Of a DNA stretch of 49,455 nucleotides, positions 36,060 through 44,600 are shown one piece after another. Positions within the stretch are counted from its first letter, which is position 1; the number at the start of each line of letters is the position of its first letter. The DNA lies in assembly GCA_028875245.1 (NCBI GenBank), contig JAPPEU010000007.1:1-49455 (forward strand), read 5' to 3'. The notes beneath the pieces were generated by a model. The model had not been told where the DNA came from, made no database searches, and saw only the letters and a list, made by a program, of their open reading frames with translations. Source of the DNA: Chloroflexota bacterium. Lineage in GTDB: Bacteria; Chloroflexota; Anaerolineae; Aggregatilineales; Phototrophicaceae. The position numbers and the translations under genes were made by a program.

Positions 36060-36935
36060 ATGAATCTGCAAGAGTTGAATCAAACCGAGTTCCCGGTTCC
36101 CGCCGAGCTGGAAAACAATATCGCTATTACCAGCCTGAGCCAACTTTACAACTGGGGACGCCGTAATTCCATGTGGCCCATGCTCTTCGGTTTGGCTTGC
36201 TGCGCGATTGAGATGATCGCCACCGCCGCCTCTCGCTTCGATTTCTCGCGCTTCGGCTTTGAAGTCATGCGGGCGACGCCGCGCCAGGCTGATCTGATGA
36301 TAGTGTCGGGCACCGTCACCAAGAAGATGGTCGTGCCGATTGTTCGACTGTACAACCAGATGCCGGAACCGAAATACGTCCTGGCGATGGGCGCCTGCGC
36401 GAGCGGGGGCGGGCCCTTCAAAGAGGGTTACAATGTCGTCTCTGGAATGGACAAATATCTGCCGGTAGATGTATATGTGCCCGGATGTCCGCCAACGCCG
36501 CAGGCTTTGCTCTATGGCATGATCGCTTTGCAGCGCAAGATTGACGGCCAGAGCATCGCCAACGGCGACGATGTGCCCTGGTACGGCGTCAGCAGCGCGG
36601 AACCAACGCCCGTGCCTGTGCTGGGCCCGGACATTATTGATCCGCGCCAGATGGACATGATCCGTCGCCAGGCAGAGGCGGCTGCGAGCGACATGGCGGG
36701 GATAGGTTTGCGCGAGCTGCCGTCGATTACGCAGGTGGTGACAGCGCAAGCGGCAGTTGAAGCGACTGCGGACGTGGCAGCGCCCCCCGTATCAACGGAC
36801 GCTTTGAGCTTCGTTCTGCCAACCGGTGGCACGCCATGGGCGGAAGCGGAAGACATCCGCGAGAAACGCCGGCAGCGAGCGCTGGCGCGTAAAGCAATGC
36901 GCGCGACTCGCCGCGCGGCGAGCGAAGAGGAATAG
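36060..36935 (+). CDS. nuoB: NADH-quinone oxidoreductase subunit B with C-terminal extension
   Basis: 291 residues; carries cluster N2 at the quinone end of complex I. The cluster ligands are in [21 protein letters not shown] and VPGCPPTPQ. The core ends near residue 165; about 125 extra residues follow, Ala/Pro-rich then basic, with a tail ([20 protein letters not shown]) closely resembling the NuoI tail in this window. Usual NuoB is about 160-220 residues, so the extension is unusual. ATG 36060 lies seven bases after iscX. Confidence 0.93.
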   Translation: MNLQELNQTEFPVPAELENNIAITSLSQLYNWGRRNSMWPMLFGLACCAIEMIATAASRFDFSRFGFEVMRATPRQADLMIVSGTVTKKMVVPIVRLYNQMPEPKYVLAMGACASGGGPFKEGYNVVSGMDKYLPVDVYVPGCPPTPQALLYGMIALQRKIDGQSIANGDDVPWYGVSSAEPTPVPVLGPDIIDPRQMDMIRRQAEAAASDMAGIGLRELPSITQVVTAQAAVEATADVAAPPVSTDALSFVLPTGGTPWAEAEDIREKRRQRALARKAMRATRRAASEEE

Positions 36936-36941
36936 ACCTTG

Positions 36942-38822
36942 ATGGATAATCCGGCGCCGGCGCCTGAGAGACAGCTCGATACTGCAACAGTTGATGAAGC
37001 TATTGGATTTTTGCGATCCGAACATGCCGATGCGGTGACGCTGGATGACCGCGATGGCTATGAGGGCATCATTGTCGAGGGCGGACGACTGCTGGACATA
37101 GCCCGCGTCATCCGCGATGATTTGGGATTTGATTATCTGTCCAGCGCTACGGCTGTCGATTACCTGGGCGCCGGCGATCACCTGGAGATGGTCTACCACG
37201 CCTACCGTACTAGCGGTGGCGGAGCGCTCGTCTTCAAGGCGCAAACCGACAGGGAGAACGCCGAAATTCCGTCACTGGTTTCGATTTGGCGCGGCGCCGA
37301 TTTCCAGGAGCGGGAAGCCTGGGACCTCATGGGGATCAAGTTTCCAGGTCATCCAAACCTAAAGCGAATCCTGATGTGGGAGGGCTTTCAGGGCCACCCG
37401 TTGCGCAAGGATTGGCGCGAAGCCTACTACGAAGAAGAGCAGAAGCCATTTGACAGCCGCTGGCCCGGCGGCCACGTGCACCGCGCCGAAGAAAAGAACG
37501 TCTTTGGCAAAAACGTGACCTATCCGCCGGATATCGATCTCGGCCGTTTGATGGACACATCGGAATCGGCGGTGTACCAGTCGCTGGGGCTGGGCGTCGA
37601 TGTCGAGCGGATCATGGATAAAGACGGCTTCGAAACCAACGAACTCGTCGTGAACATGGGCCCGCACCATCCCAGCACGCATGGCGTCTTCCGTATGGTG
37701 CTGACGGTCGATGGCGAGACGGTGACTTCGCTTGAGCCGGTGATGGGTTACCTTCACCGCAATCATGAAAAGATCGGCGAACGCAACACTTACCTTCACA
37801 ATATCCCCTTCACTGACCGCCTTGATTACATCTCGAGCATGGGCAACAACCACGGATACGTGCTGGCTGTCGAACAACTGATGAGCCTCGGCCGCAAATA
37901 TAATCCGCCGACTTATCGCTGCGAGGCTTTGCGCGTCATGATGGTCGAGCTCAGCCGCATCGTGAATCATCTGTGGGCGATCGGCTTTTGGCTGAACGAC
38001 ATCGGCGCCTTCTTCACGCCTGTGCTCTATTTTGTGCAGGAACGCGAACGCATCCTCGATTTCTTTGAGGCAGTCGCTGGCAGCCGCATGATGTGCAATT
38101 ACATGCGCTTCGGCGGTCTGTTCGGGGATCTGCCCGCCCGCATAAAGAGCGTCTCCAATTTGACCAACGATCGTGTGCGTGATTACAACACGATGCAATT
38201 TCTGACGGAAATGATAAATGAGCGCATCCCGCGCACGATCGACGATCTGGAGCGTTTGCTGACCCAGAACGAGATTCTGCTTGAGCGCTCCATCGGCGTT
38301 GGTGTCTTGTCGCGGGAAGATGCTGTCAATTACAGCGCCGCCGGGCCGCTCCTGCGAGGCAGCGGGGTTGCTTATGACATTCGCCGCGCCGAACCCTACA
38401 GCATCTATCCCGAGCTTGATTTTGATGTCGCCGTCGAAGAAGAAGGCGATATGTACGCCCGCTATCGGGTGCGCGTCGCTGAAATGCGTGAGAGCGTACG
38501 CATCTTGAAGCAGATCTTGCCGCGGCTTGAGGCGACGGCGGGCGAATCGATCTGGGCTGACGGCAAGCCGGGCGCCTATGCGCCGCGCGTACCGCATGGC
38601 GAAGCTTACGGTCGCGTGGAAAACGGCAAGGGCGAGCTGGGTTATTATGTGGTGTCGGCTGGCGGCCGGGGCGGCTCCGCAAATCCCTGGCGTTATCATG
38701 TGCGCGCCCCCAGTTTCATCAACCTGACGCCGATGGGTATCATGAGCCGCGGTCATAAAGTGGCGGACATCGTCGGCATTCTCGGCAGCATTGACATCGT
38801 ATTGGGCGAGACGGACCGCTGA
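36942..38822 (+). CDS. nuoCD: NADH-quinone oxidoreductase subunits C and D, fused
   Basis: 626 residues combining NuoC (about 1-190) and NuoD (about 220-626), as in the E. coli fusion. NuoC shows DFQEREAWDLMGIKFPGHPN and GHPLRKDW. NuoD shows NMGPHHPSTHGVFRM, GYLHRNHEKIGERNTY, MGNNHGY and the family ending GSIDIVLGETDR. ATG 36942 directly follows an in-frame TTG; the nuoB stop is six bases upstream. The linker region includes EEKNVFGKNVTYPPD. Confidence 0.95.
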   Translation: MDNPAPAPERQLDTATVDEAIGFLRSEHADAVTLDDRDGYEGIIVEGGRLLDIARVIRDDLGFDYLSSATAVDYLGAGDHLEMVYHAYRTSGGGALVFKAQTDRENAEIPSLVSIWRGADFQEREAWDLMGIKFPGHPNLKRILMWEGFQGHPLRKDWREAYYEEEQKPFDSRWPGGHVHRAEEKNVFGKNVTYPPDIDLGRLMDTSESAVYQSLGLGVDVERIMDKDGFETNELVVNMGPHHPSTHGVFRMVLTVDGETVTSLEPVMGYLHRNHEKIGERNTYLHNIPFTDRLDYISSMGNNHGYVLAVEQLMSLGRKYNPPTYRCEALRVMMVELSRIVNHLWAIGFWLNDIGAFFTPVLYFVQERERILDFFEAVAGSRMMCNYMRFGGLFGDLPARIKSVSNLTNDRVRDYNTMQFLTEMINERIPRTIDDLERLLTQNEILLERSIGVGVLSREDAVNYSAAGPLLRGSGVAYDIRRAEPYSIYPELDFDVAVEEEGDMYARYRVRVAEMRESVRILKQILPRLEATAGESIWADGKPGAYAPRVPHGEAYGRVENGKGELGYYVVSAGGRGGSANPWRYHVRAPSFINLTPMGIMSRGHKVADIVGILGSIDIVLGETDR

Positions 38823-38865
38823 AGCCGCGCGTTCTTCCGCGCCGGCTACAGGCTTAGGAGCAGCA

Positions 38866-39705
38866 ATGTACGGAACAGGTTTGGCGAAAGGTCTAATGCT
38901 CACCTTGCGGCATTTTGTCGAGTCCTATGTGGATGACGTTCGTTACGGCTTTCGCAAGTATCACCATTCGACTGACAATTTTGGCATCCGACAGGGAACA
39001 AAGACCAAGGGCGTCATCACCGTTCAGTATCCCGATGAAAAGGTGGCGGTGCCGGAGCGCTTCCGCTTTGTGCCCTTTCTCATCGTGGAAGATGAGGATC
39101 ATCCGACGCGGGCCGGTAAGGATTGGTGCACCAGTTGCGGAATCTGCGCCAAAGTCTGCCCGCCACAGTGCATTTGGATCGTCCGGGGCAATGACCCCAA
39201 CACGGGCCGCCCCGTGCCCGAGCCCGAGGCGTTTTTCATCGATATTGACATCTGCATGAACTGCGGCTTTTGCGCCGAATACTGCCCGTTCGACGCTATC
39301 AAAATGGATCACGATTACGAGCTTGCAAGCTACGACCGCACGACACATCACATTCACGATAAGGAACGGTTGTCCAAGCCGAATTCTTATTGGCGCGGCA
39401 TCGCCCCCACGCGCGCCTACGAAGAAATGCTGGTACGCGGGACTTGGGAGCACAAGGACGCTGCCAAAGAGGCGCGGCGCGGCGCAGCCAGTTCACGCGC
39501 CAGCGCGCCACGGCCAGCGGCCGAACGACCTGCCGCCCCGCAGGCGGAAGTGGCCAGCGAGGCGAGCGCATCAGGAGAAACCGCCGCTCCGGCGCCCGCC
39601 GCAGAAGGCGCAACGCCATGGACCGAGGACGACGCCAAACGCGAAGAACGCCGGCGCAAAGCGCTGGAACGAAAAGCCAGACGCGCCGCCAAGCGCGGGC
39701 AATAG
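38866..39705 (+). CDS. nuoI: NADH-quinone oxidoreductase subunit I with C-terminal extension
   Basis: 279 residues with two [4Fe-4S] ferredoxin motifs, CTSCGICAKVCPPQCI and CMNCGFCAEYCPFDAI (clusters N6a and N6b), linking the peripheral arm to NuoB. After the usual core, about 90 residues follow: an Ala/Pro-rich linker (three AAP-type stretches) and a basic helix TPWTEDDAKREERRRKALER. The same tail type is on NuoB. ATG 38866 behind TAGGAGCAGCA is preferred to an in-frame start at 38791 that would overlap nuoCD. nuoA, E-H and J-N are absent, so the rest of complex I is encoded elsewhere. Confidence 0.93.
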   Translation: MYGTGLAKGLMLTLRHFVESYVDDVRYGFRKYHHSTDNFGIRQGTKTKGVITVQYPDEKVAVPERFRFVPFLIVEDEDHPTRAGKDWCTSCGICAKVCPPQCIWIVRGNDPNTGRPVPEPEAFFIDIDICMNCGFCAEYCPFDAIKMDHDYELASYDRTTHHIHDKERLSKPNSYWRGIAPTRAYEEMLVRGTWEHKDAAKEARRGAASSRASAPRPAAERPAAPQAEVASEASASGETAAPAPAAEGATPWTEDDAKREERRRKALERKARRAAKRGQ

Positions 39706-39752
39706 TGCGTAGAACTTGAATTGCGAAAAGGTCGACTGCCGCTAACGGGCCC

Positions 39753-40235
39753 TTAGGACGCGCTTGCGCGATCCCAGATCGCGACCAGTTCATCGCTGCT
39801 TATTTCACCATCCGTGAACGCGATGACCGTCATATCGCCGATTGCGTTGATTTTATTGTCCAAAGCGCGAATCTGTCCCGTCAGCCGAGTGTCCAAAGCT
39901 TGAATCTGCCCCGTCAGCCGAGTGTCCAGTTCTTGAATTTGCCCAGTCAATCGGGTGTCTAGTTCTTGAATCTGTCCGGTCAGTTTGCTATCCAGATTAG
40001 AAATGTCCGACCGAATATCGGTGAAGTTGCCCGACATCCATATCATTATCACAATTAGCGGACCCCAAAGCGCAACCCCTAGGCCAATTAACTGAACAAA
40101 TAGCGTCAGATTATCCTGCAAAGCCTTCATGACGCTTGCGTTGTTTTCTTGTGGCGATGCCGACAGGGCTTTGGAATCAAGTTCTTGATTGGCTTGCATG
40201 GATGTTCCCGTTTCCAACGCGCTTGATCCTGGCAT
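39753..40235 (-). CDS. Membrane protein with 11-residue coiled-coil repeats, unknown function
   Basis: 160 residues: hydrophilic N-terminus, one transmembrane helix (about residues 43-67), then four near-identical 11-residue repeats LDTRLTGQIQE (residues 81-124) that should form an extended right-handed or hendecad coiled coil, and a short acidic end (TDGEISSDELVAIWDRA). ATG 40235 is used; Met13 is an alternative. Convergent with nuoI, divergent from mrp. No family recognised; the repeat resembles apolipoprotein- or LEA-like 11-mers only in period. Confidence 0.7.
   Translation of the reverse strand: MPGSSALETGTSMQANQELDSKALSASPQENNASVMKALQDNLTLFVQLIGLGVALWGPLIVIMIWMSGNFTDIRSDISNLDSKLTGQIQELDTRLTGQIQELDTRLTGQIQALDTRLTGQIRALDNKINAIGDMTVIAFTDGEISSDELVAIWDRASAS
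39864..39995 (-). repeat. Four tandem 33-bp repeats inside the coiled-coil gene
   Basis: 132 bases made of four 33-base units encoding LDSKLTGQIQE, LDTRLTGQIQE, LDTRLTGQIQA and LDTRLTGQIRA. High DNA identity between the middle units suggests recent expansion by slippage or unequal recombination, so copy number may vary between strains. Confidence 0.85.
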
Positions 40236-40344
40236 GGCAAACTGGCCACAATAATATCACCGAGTTATTGGTTCAAGCAAGCGGCGGCTGGAATTCATCG
40301 ATTCTTTAAGAGGTCCCATGACCGCTACCCAATTCTCCAATTAG

Positions 40345-40353
40345 TGATATATT
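40345..40353 (+). promoter_or_regulatory. Possible extended -10 promoter of the Mrp-type ATPase gene
   Basis: TGATATATT (TGn plus TATATT) about 35 bases before the GTG start; no -35 box recognised. Confidence 0.35.
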
Positions 40354-40387
40354 GGGGTTGATTCGCTGGCAAAGATTGAGGCCGAAC

Positions 40388-41440
40388 GTGACGAAGATAA
40401 ACGAAGCAGTTATGGCGGCCCTGAGCACGGTCATTGAGCCGGAGCTCAACCGCGATATCGTCTCGCTCAACATGGTGCGCGATCTGAAGATCGCCGATGG
40501 CACCGCTGAATTCACAATCGTGTTGACGACGCCAGCCTGTCCATTGAAGGACGTATTCATCGAGCGCTGTCAAGACGCGCTGGTCGGCAAGGTCGCCGGG
40601 ATTAACGGAATCCGCATCCACTGGGATGCGCAGGTTCCGGTCGACAGGCGCATCCACGGGCGGCTTGATGTGCCGATGAATTGCATCGTGGCAATCGCCA
40701 GCGGCAAAGGCGGTGTAGGCAAGAGCACAGTCGCCACCAATCTGGCGGTGAGCCTGGCCGAAGCCGGCGCCGCAGTCGGATTGATTGATGCCGATATTCT
40801 CAATCCCAATATCCCGCAGATGTTTGGCCTCGGCAGCGGACGCCCCAAGGTGGAAAACGACAAGATGCAGCCGCTGGAAGTCTACGGCGTAAAACTCATC
40901 AGCACCGGCTTCTTGACGACTCCGGATAAACCTATGATCATGCGGGGCCCGATGCTGCACAGCGCGATTCGGCAATTTTTCACCGATGTTGAATGGGGGC
41001 GCCTGGACTACATGATTGTCGACTTGCCGCCGGGCACGGGCGACGCGCCCTTGTCGCTGGCGCAATCCTTCCCCTTGACCGGCAGCATCATTGTTACGCA
41101 GCCGCAGGATGTTGCCGTCGCCGATGCGATTCGCGCAGCCGCTATGTTCGATCAACTCAAGGTCCCGTTGCTCGGTGTGGTGGAGAATATGTCGGGCGAA
41201 TTCTTCGGCAGCGGTGGCGGCGAGAAGTTCGCCGAGGGGCGCGGCCTGCCCTTCCTTGGGCGCATTCCCATGTCGGCGAATGTGCGCGAAGGCGGCGACT
41301 TTGGACGCCCGGTCGCCATTCATAACGGCGGATCAACAGCGGAGAGCGCCTTTCGCTCGGTCGCGGAAGTTGTGGCGGCGCGCATCAGCGTCGTCATGCT
41401 GCAGGGCGCTGATGTCATTCCGATAAATGTTGTCGGCTGA
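40388..41440 (+). CDS. Mrp/NBP35-family P-loop ATPase (Fe-S cluster carrier type)
   Basis: 350 residues. An N-terminal MIP18/FeS-assembly-P domain (ALSTVIEPELNRDIVSLNMV, TTPACPLKD) precedes the ATPase with the deviant Walker A ASGKGGVGKSTVATNLA, LIDADILNPNIPQMFG and the Walker B DYMIVDLPPGTGDAPLS. The start is GTG 40388 with GAGG seven bases upstream. In most Mrp proteins a CPxC-like pair that binds a bridging cluster follows ENMS; here ENMSGEFFGSGGGEKFAEG runs straight on and the cysteines are missing. The neighbouring Fe-S genes (iscX, nuoB, nuoI) still suggest a cluster-assembly role. Confidence 0.88.
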   Translation: MTKINEAVMAALSTVIEPELNRDIVSLNMVRDLKIADGTAEFTIVLTTPACPLKDVFIERCQDALVGKVAGINGIRIHWDAQVPVDRRIHGRLDVPMNCIVAIASGKGGVGKSTVATNLAVSLAEAGAAVGLIDADILNPNIPQMFGLGSGRPKVENDKMQPLEVYGVKLISTGFLTTPDKPMIMRGPMLHSAIRQFFTDVEWGRLDYMIVDLPPGTGDAPLSLAQSFPLTGSIIVTQPQDVAVADAIRAAAMFDQLKVPLLGVVENMSGEFFGSGGGEKFAEGRGLPFLGRIPMSANVREGGDFGRPVAIHNGGSTAESAFRSVAEVVAARISVVMLQGADVIPINVVG

Positions 41441-41453
41441 TTGCCTGGATGCG

Positions 41454-41822
41454 TCAGTCGTCCATGCCCATGACCTGAATCTCGTCATCGCCTTTGACCG
41501 GGTTGTAGCGGCCGATAAGCAGCCAGAATGCGCCAGCCAGAAGCAATGCGAGGGCAAAGGCGATCATGGTCTCCTCATGAAGATCGCTTTTGAGCAAGGT
41601 GTAGTGGCGAAGGATGAGCAGGCAGAGCGCGGCGAAGGCGAACAGCAAACGGCGCCGCGCAGGCGCAGTTCGCTGAATCGTGATGATAAGCAGCGTCATG
41701 AAGATGGTGATTAGGGCAAGATAATTCCCGTCCAAGATGTGCTCGCCCTTGATCTCGAGATTGCCGTATGCCTGGCTAATCACGCCAGTTGCAGCGGCGG
41801 ATTCGCTAAAGGGTTGGCCCAT
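41454..41822 (-). CDS. Small membrane protein, unknown
   Basis: 122 residues from ATG 41822. Three transmembrane segments (about residues 28-45, 52-72 and 83-103) and an acidic end NPVKGDDEIQVMGMDD. A longer frame going upstream would overlap the STAS-domain gene on the other strand and has an Arg/Ser/Pro-rich, non-protein-like composition, so it is rejected. No family recognised. Confidence 0.65.
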   Translation of the reverse strand: MGQPFSESAAATGVISQAYGNLEIKGEHILDGNYLALITIFMTLLIITIQRTAPARRRLLFAFAALCLLILRHYTLLKSDLHEETMIAFALALLLAGAFWLLIGRYNPVKGDDEIQVMGMDD

Positions 41823-41851
41823 TGTAGCACGACCGCCCCAAACGGAGAACG

Positions 41852-42187
41852 ATGATGCGGATAGAACGTTCCAGCCACGGCAATATCTTGGTGATTGCGG
41901 CGGGTGGCCGCGTTGACCGCGTGAGCGCGGAGCAACTGGGCTCCTTCTTGACCTACGAGATTGACGCCGGTGGACGCCATCTTGTGCTGGATCTGCAGCG
42001 CGTGGAGAGCATGGGGCAGGACGGCCTTTGGGAGATGATGAACGCACTGAAACGGGTGCGGCGCGCCAAAGGCGATTTGCGCCTCGCCCAGCCTTCCGAT
42101 CGCGTGCGTGAAGCGCTGGAAATGACCGGCCTCGATGAAATCTTTCGCATATATGAATCGCAGTCGGATGCGGTGGCGAGCTATTGA
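41852..42187 (+). CDS. STAS-domain protein (anti-sigma-factor antagonist-like)
   Basis: 111 residues with the STAS fold pattern: an N-terminal strand pair (ILVIAAGGRVDRVSAEQL), a central strand (RHLVLDLQRVESM) and C-terminal EMTGLDEIFRIYES. In phosphorylatable SpoIIAA-type proteins the central strand is followed by DSSG; here it is GQDG (residues 55-58), so the acceptor serine is absent. It may act constitutively, as a phosphomimic, or in another complex. No kinase or sigma-factor gene lies nearby. Starts ATGATG at 41852; a divergent membrane-protein gene starts 29 bases away. Confidence 0.8.
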   Translation: MMRIERSSHGNILVIAAGGRVDRVSAEQLGSFLTYEIDAGGRHLVLDLQRVESMGQDGLWEMMNALKRVRRAKGDLRLAQPSDRVREALEMTGLDEIFRIYESQSDAVASY

Positions 42188-42205
42188 CAGAATCTGCGCC
42201 CGCCG

Positions 42206-43834
42206 TCAGTTTCGCTTCCAGGAATTGATATCACTTAGATTGACGAAATCGGGGCCCGGCGGCAAGTAATTGCCTTCGCACTCCATGGCGGTTGGCGGCA
42301 AATTCGATCGCGGCTGCGGCAGCGCGCTCTCCGGATTGAAGAAGTTCCAGGTCGCTCGTGAAATCTCTTCGATCAGCGGCCACAGCTTCTCATAATCCTG
42401 GAATTCTGTTCGTTCCCAGAGGAAGACCGAGATCACATAATGGCGTCCGTTCGGTGAATAGACGACGCCGGCATCGCCAACTGTGTCGAATATCCAGCCG
42501 TTCTTGTGTGAGATCCGCGCCTCAGTCGGGATGCCGCCTTGCAGCAGCCGCTCGAGGTCATTTGCGCTGGCGATCTCCAGCATTTGACGGCACTCCCGCT
42601 GCGTGACCTGGCCGCTTGGCAGCGCTAATGTCAAGCCTGAGTTGTATTCCGCGCAGTCGTAAAGCAGACTGAAGAGCGTTCCCATATCTTCCGCGGTAGT
42701 TTGATTAAACGGGTCTGGCTCGGTATCAAAGTTCGGATTCGGGGCGGTGGCCGGCGCCTGAATCGAGCCTAGCTGCTGCCCGGCGACGCCGAGGTAAAAC
42801 GGGGCGGTGATATATGTATTCTCGACGCCTATCTCTTGAAGCGTATTGCTAACGCTGCGCAATCCGGTGAAGATATCGCCTCGGCCGATGATTTCCATGA
42901 TCAAGTTGGAAGAAGCGTTGTTGCTGCAAAGCATTGAGTTGACCATGAGCCAGGCTTCGTCAGTCGTCGGCTCTGAGGAGAGAAGACGGTAGAAATCCAG
43001 CATGATGGGCAGTTTGACCGTGCTCGCGCCGGAGAAAGCCACATCGCCCAGGATGTTAATCTCGTCTCCGGTCACGAGATCTTGCACATAGATGGATGCG
43101 ACCGTGCCAAGCCCGTCATAGATGAAACCCCGGCTGTCAAGAAAGTCTATGATCAGATTCTGCAAGGCCGGCAGGTCCGGCCTCTCCTGGCCGCTTCCTA
43201 CGATCGGCAAGGCGACTGTGCGCGCATCGGCAGAGCGCAAGGCAGAATTCACTGCGGACTGGGCTGCCGAGACATTCAGCGAGTAGCCGCTCGAACCCGC
43301 CTGGACGGTTAAACTTTGCAGGTCGTAACTGGCTCTGCCCGGGGGTTTATCGTAGCGCTGCGCGATATCTCTCAGAAATGCTTCGAGCGCGTTCTCTTGA
43401 TAATCGGCGATCAAGGGCATGTCGCGCGCGACGGTCTGTTCAATTCCCAGCAGAAAGTCGAGAAAGCGGCGCCAAAAGCCACCGCCTTCTTCGCCCGATG
43501 CCGATGCCGCCGCCAGCATAGGTTCGCTGCTGATGCGCCAGCCGACCTGATCCGGGTGTAACTGGATTGGGTGGCCAGCGTCGCCGTCGTTGTAGAGCAT
43601 GATGATCGGCTCGGCATAAGCCCGTTCCCAGCGCGCCACTGCTTCGCGCTCGCTCAGCCCGCCTACATTGATGCCGGCCACGCTGATGCCTTCCGGCAGC
43701 TGCTGCTCTCGTCGGCTGAAGGCGACCAGTTCGTAAACGAACAACGCGCTGGCCGCGAGCAATAGCAGCGCCGAAAAGGCAACAAGGACGGGAAAGCCGG
43801 TTTGGCGGCGGCGCGAGCTTAGACTCGCTCCCAT
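42206..43834 (-). CDS. Membrane-anchored serine beta-lactamase / DD-peptidase-like protein
   Basis: 542 residues. N-terminal anchor (about 14-36), a VanW-type/PG_binding_4-like region (GISVAGINVGGLSEREAVARW onward, residues about 49-210), then a class A beta-lactamase-like domain. Catalytic motifs: SxxK in FSGASTVKL, SxN as LCSNNASSN, and KTG replaced by KNG in ISHKNGWIFDTVGDAGVV. It is extracytoplasmic and may hydrolyse or bind peptidoglycan or beta-lactams; resistance cannot be inferred. Its start overlaps the end of the Nudix gene by 16 bases, suggesting coupled translation. Confidence 0.82.
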   Translation of the reverse strand: MGASLSSRRRQTGFPVLVAFSALLLLAASALFVYELVAFSRREQQLPEGISVAGINVGGLSEREAVARWERAYAEPIIMLYNDGDAGHPIQLHPDQVGWRISSEPMLAAASASGEEGGGFWRRFLDFLLGIEQTVARDMPLIADYQENALEAFLRDIAQRYDKPPGRASYDLQSLTVQAGSSGYSLNVSAAQSAVNSALRSADARTVALPIVGSGQERPDLPALQNLIIDFLDSRGFIYDGLGTVASIYVQDLVTGDEINILGDVAFSGASTVKLPIMLDFYRLLSSEPTTDEAWLMVNSMLCSNNASSNLIMEIIGRGDIFTGLRSVSNTLQEIGVENTYITAPFYLGVAGQQLGSIQAPATAPNPNFDTEPDPFNQTTAEDMGTLFSLLYDCAEYNSGLTLALPSGQVTQRECRQMLEIASANDLERLLQGGIPTEARISHKNGWIFDTVGDAGVVYSPNGRHYVISVFLWERTEFQDYEKLWPLIEEISRATWNFFNPESALPQPRSNLPPTAMECEGNYLPPGPDFVNLSDINSWKRN

Positions 43835-44301
43835 GTTTCTTCCTCACGCGCTTCGTTCCGCGCGGCCTGGATCGACTGGCGATGAAATCGTTTGATGTCC
43901 GGCAACTGATCAAGCGCGACCCACTGGTACGCGAGCAGTTCATGGCTCAGCTTGCCGATTGGGCTCAAAGCTTTACAATGGAAGGCCAGATCAATATGGT
44001 TGCGCGCGGTCCTGGCTATATAGACGACGCGCAGCACACGAACCTTGAGCTCCAGCTCTTCGCTCAATTCGCGCGCAACGGCTTGGGCCGGATCTTCGTC
44101 ATCGTCGAGCCAGCCGCCGGGCAACCCCCAAGGATATCGCGGGTGATACGCATGTTCGACCAGGAGCACACGCCTGCTGTCATCAATGATGACGGCCGCA
44201 ACGCCGATCGTGTACCGTGCCTGAATGCGGCTGAAGGCCAGGTAGGGCAGGCGCATAATGAAGGGGAAACGGCGGAGCAGCAGGGAGATTCTACGAGTCA
44301 C
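43819..44301 (-). CDS. Nudix hydrolase
   Basis: 160 residues from GTG 44301 (a TTG at 44364 would give 181). The Nudix box is present: GGWLDDDEDPAQAVARELSE followed by ELEL, fitting GX5EX7REUXEE, though the glycine near its end is Glu. The core starts YTIGVAAVIIDDSRRVLLVEH. It hydrolyses a nucleoside-diphosphate derivative; the substrate is unknown. Overlaps the following beta-lactamase-like gene. Confidence 0.85.
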   Translation of the reverse strand: MTRRISLLLRRFPFIMRLPYLAFSRIQARYTIGVAAVIIDDSRRVLLVEHAYHPRYPWGLPGGWLDDDEDPAQAVARELSEELELKVRVLRVVYIARTARNHIDLAFHCKALSPIGKLSHELLAYQWVALDQLPDIKRFHRQSIQAARNEAREEETWERV

Positions 44302-44443
44302 AGGATTCTCTTCGCCCGACGTGTGAGCCGCCTTCAGTTTAGATTGGCAACAGGCGAACGTCAACGCTAATCAACGGCCGCGCGGGCGGGGATGCTGGCA
44401 GCTGAATGAGCCTGCGTTTTCGACAGTACGCAATTGGCCATCA

Positions 44444-44452
44444 TGCTATACT
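44444..44452 (+). promoter_or_regulatory. Extended -10 promoter before the sensor-kinase-like gene
   Basis: TGCTATACT (TGn plus TATACT) about 150 bases before the TTG start; no -35 box at the right distance. The remaining leader to 44600 shows nothing else. Confidence 0.45.
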
Positions 44453-44600
44453 GAATCGTCAGTATTGGCGTTGTCGTTCTGCATATAGATCGCAGGCAAT
44501 GGCTGTGCGCGTTCGCCCGGATCGACTGTTGATTTGCGCGGCGCGGCCTGGTTATGCGGGCAAGGGATCGCAGCAGCGCTGATGAGATGGATGGTGCGAG

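Noticed and set aside
38791..38865. N-terminal extension of NuoI from 38791
   Set aside because: Would overlap the nuoCD end; ATG 38866 has a good AGGAG and the usual NuoI start follows.
37359..38903. Long minus-strand frame (514 codons) opposite nuoCD
   Set aside because: Shadow of nuoCD; His/Ala/Asp-rich composition and no recognisable domain.
41823..42047. N-terminal extension of the minus-strand membrane protein
   Set aside because: Arg/Ser/Pro-rich nonsense composition, antisense to the STAS gene; ATG 41822 gives a clean 3-TM protein.
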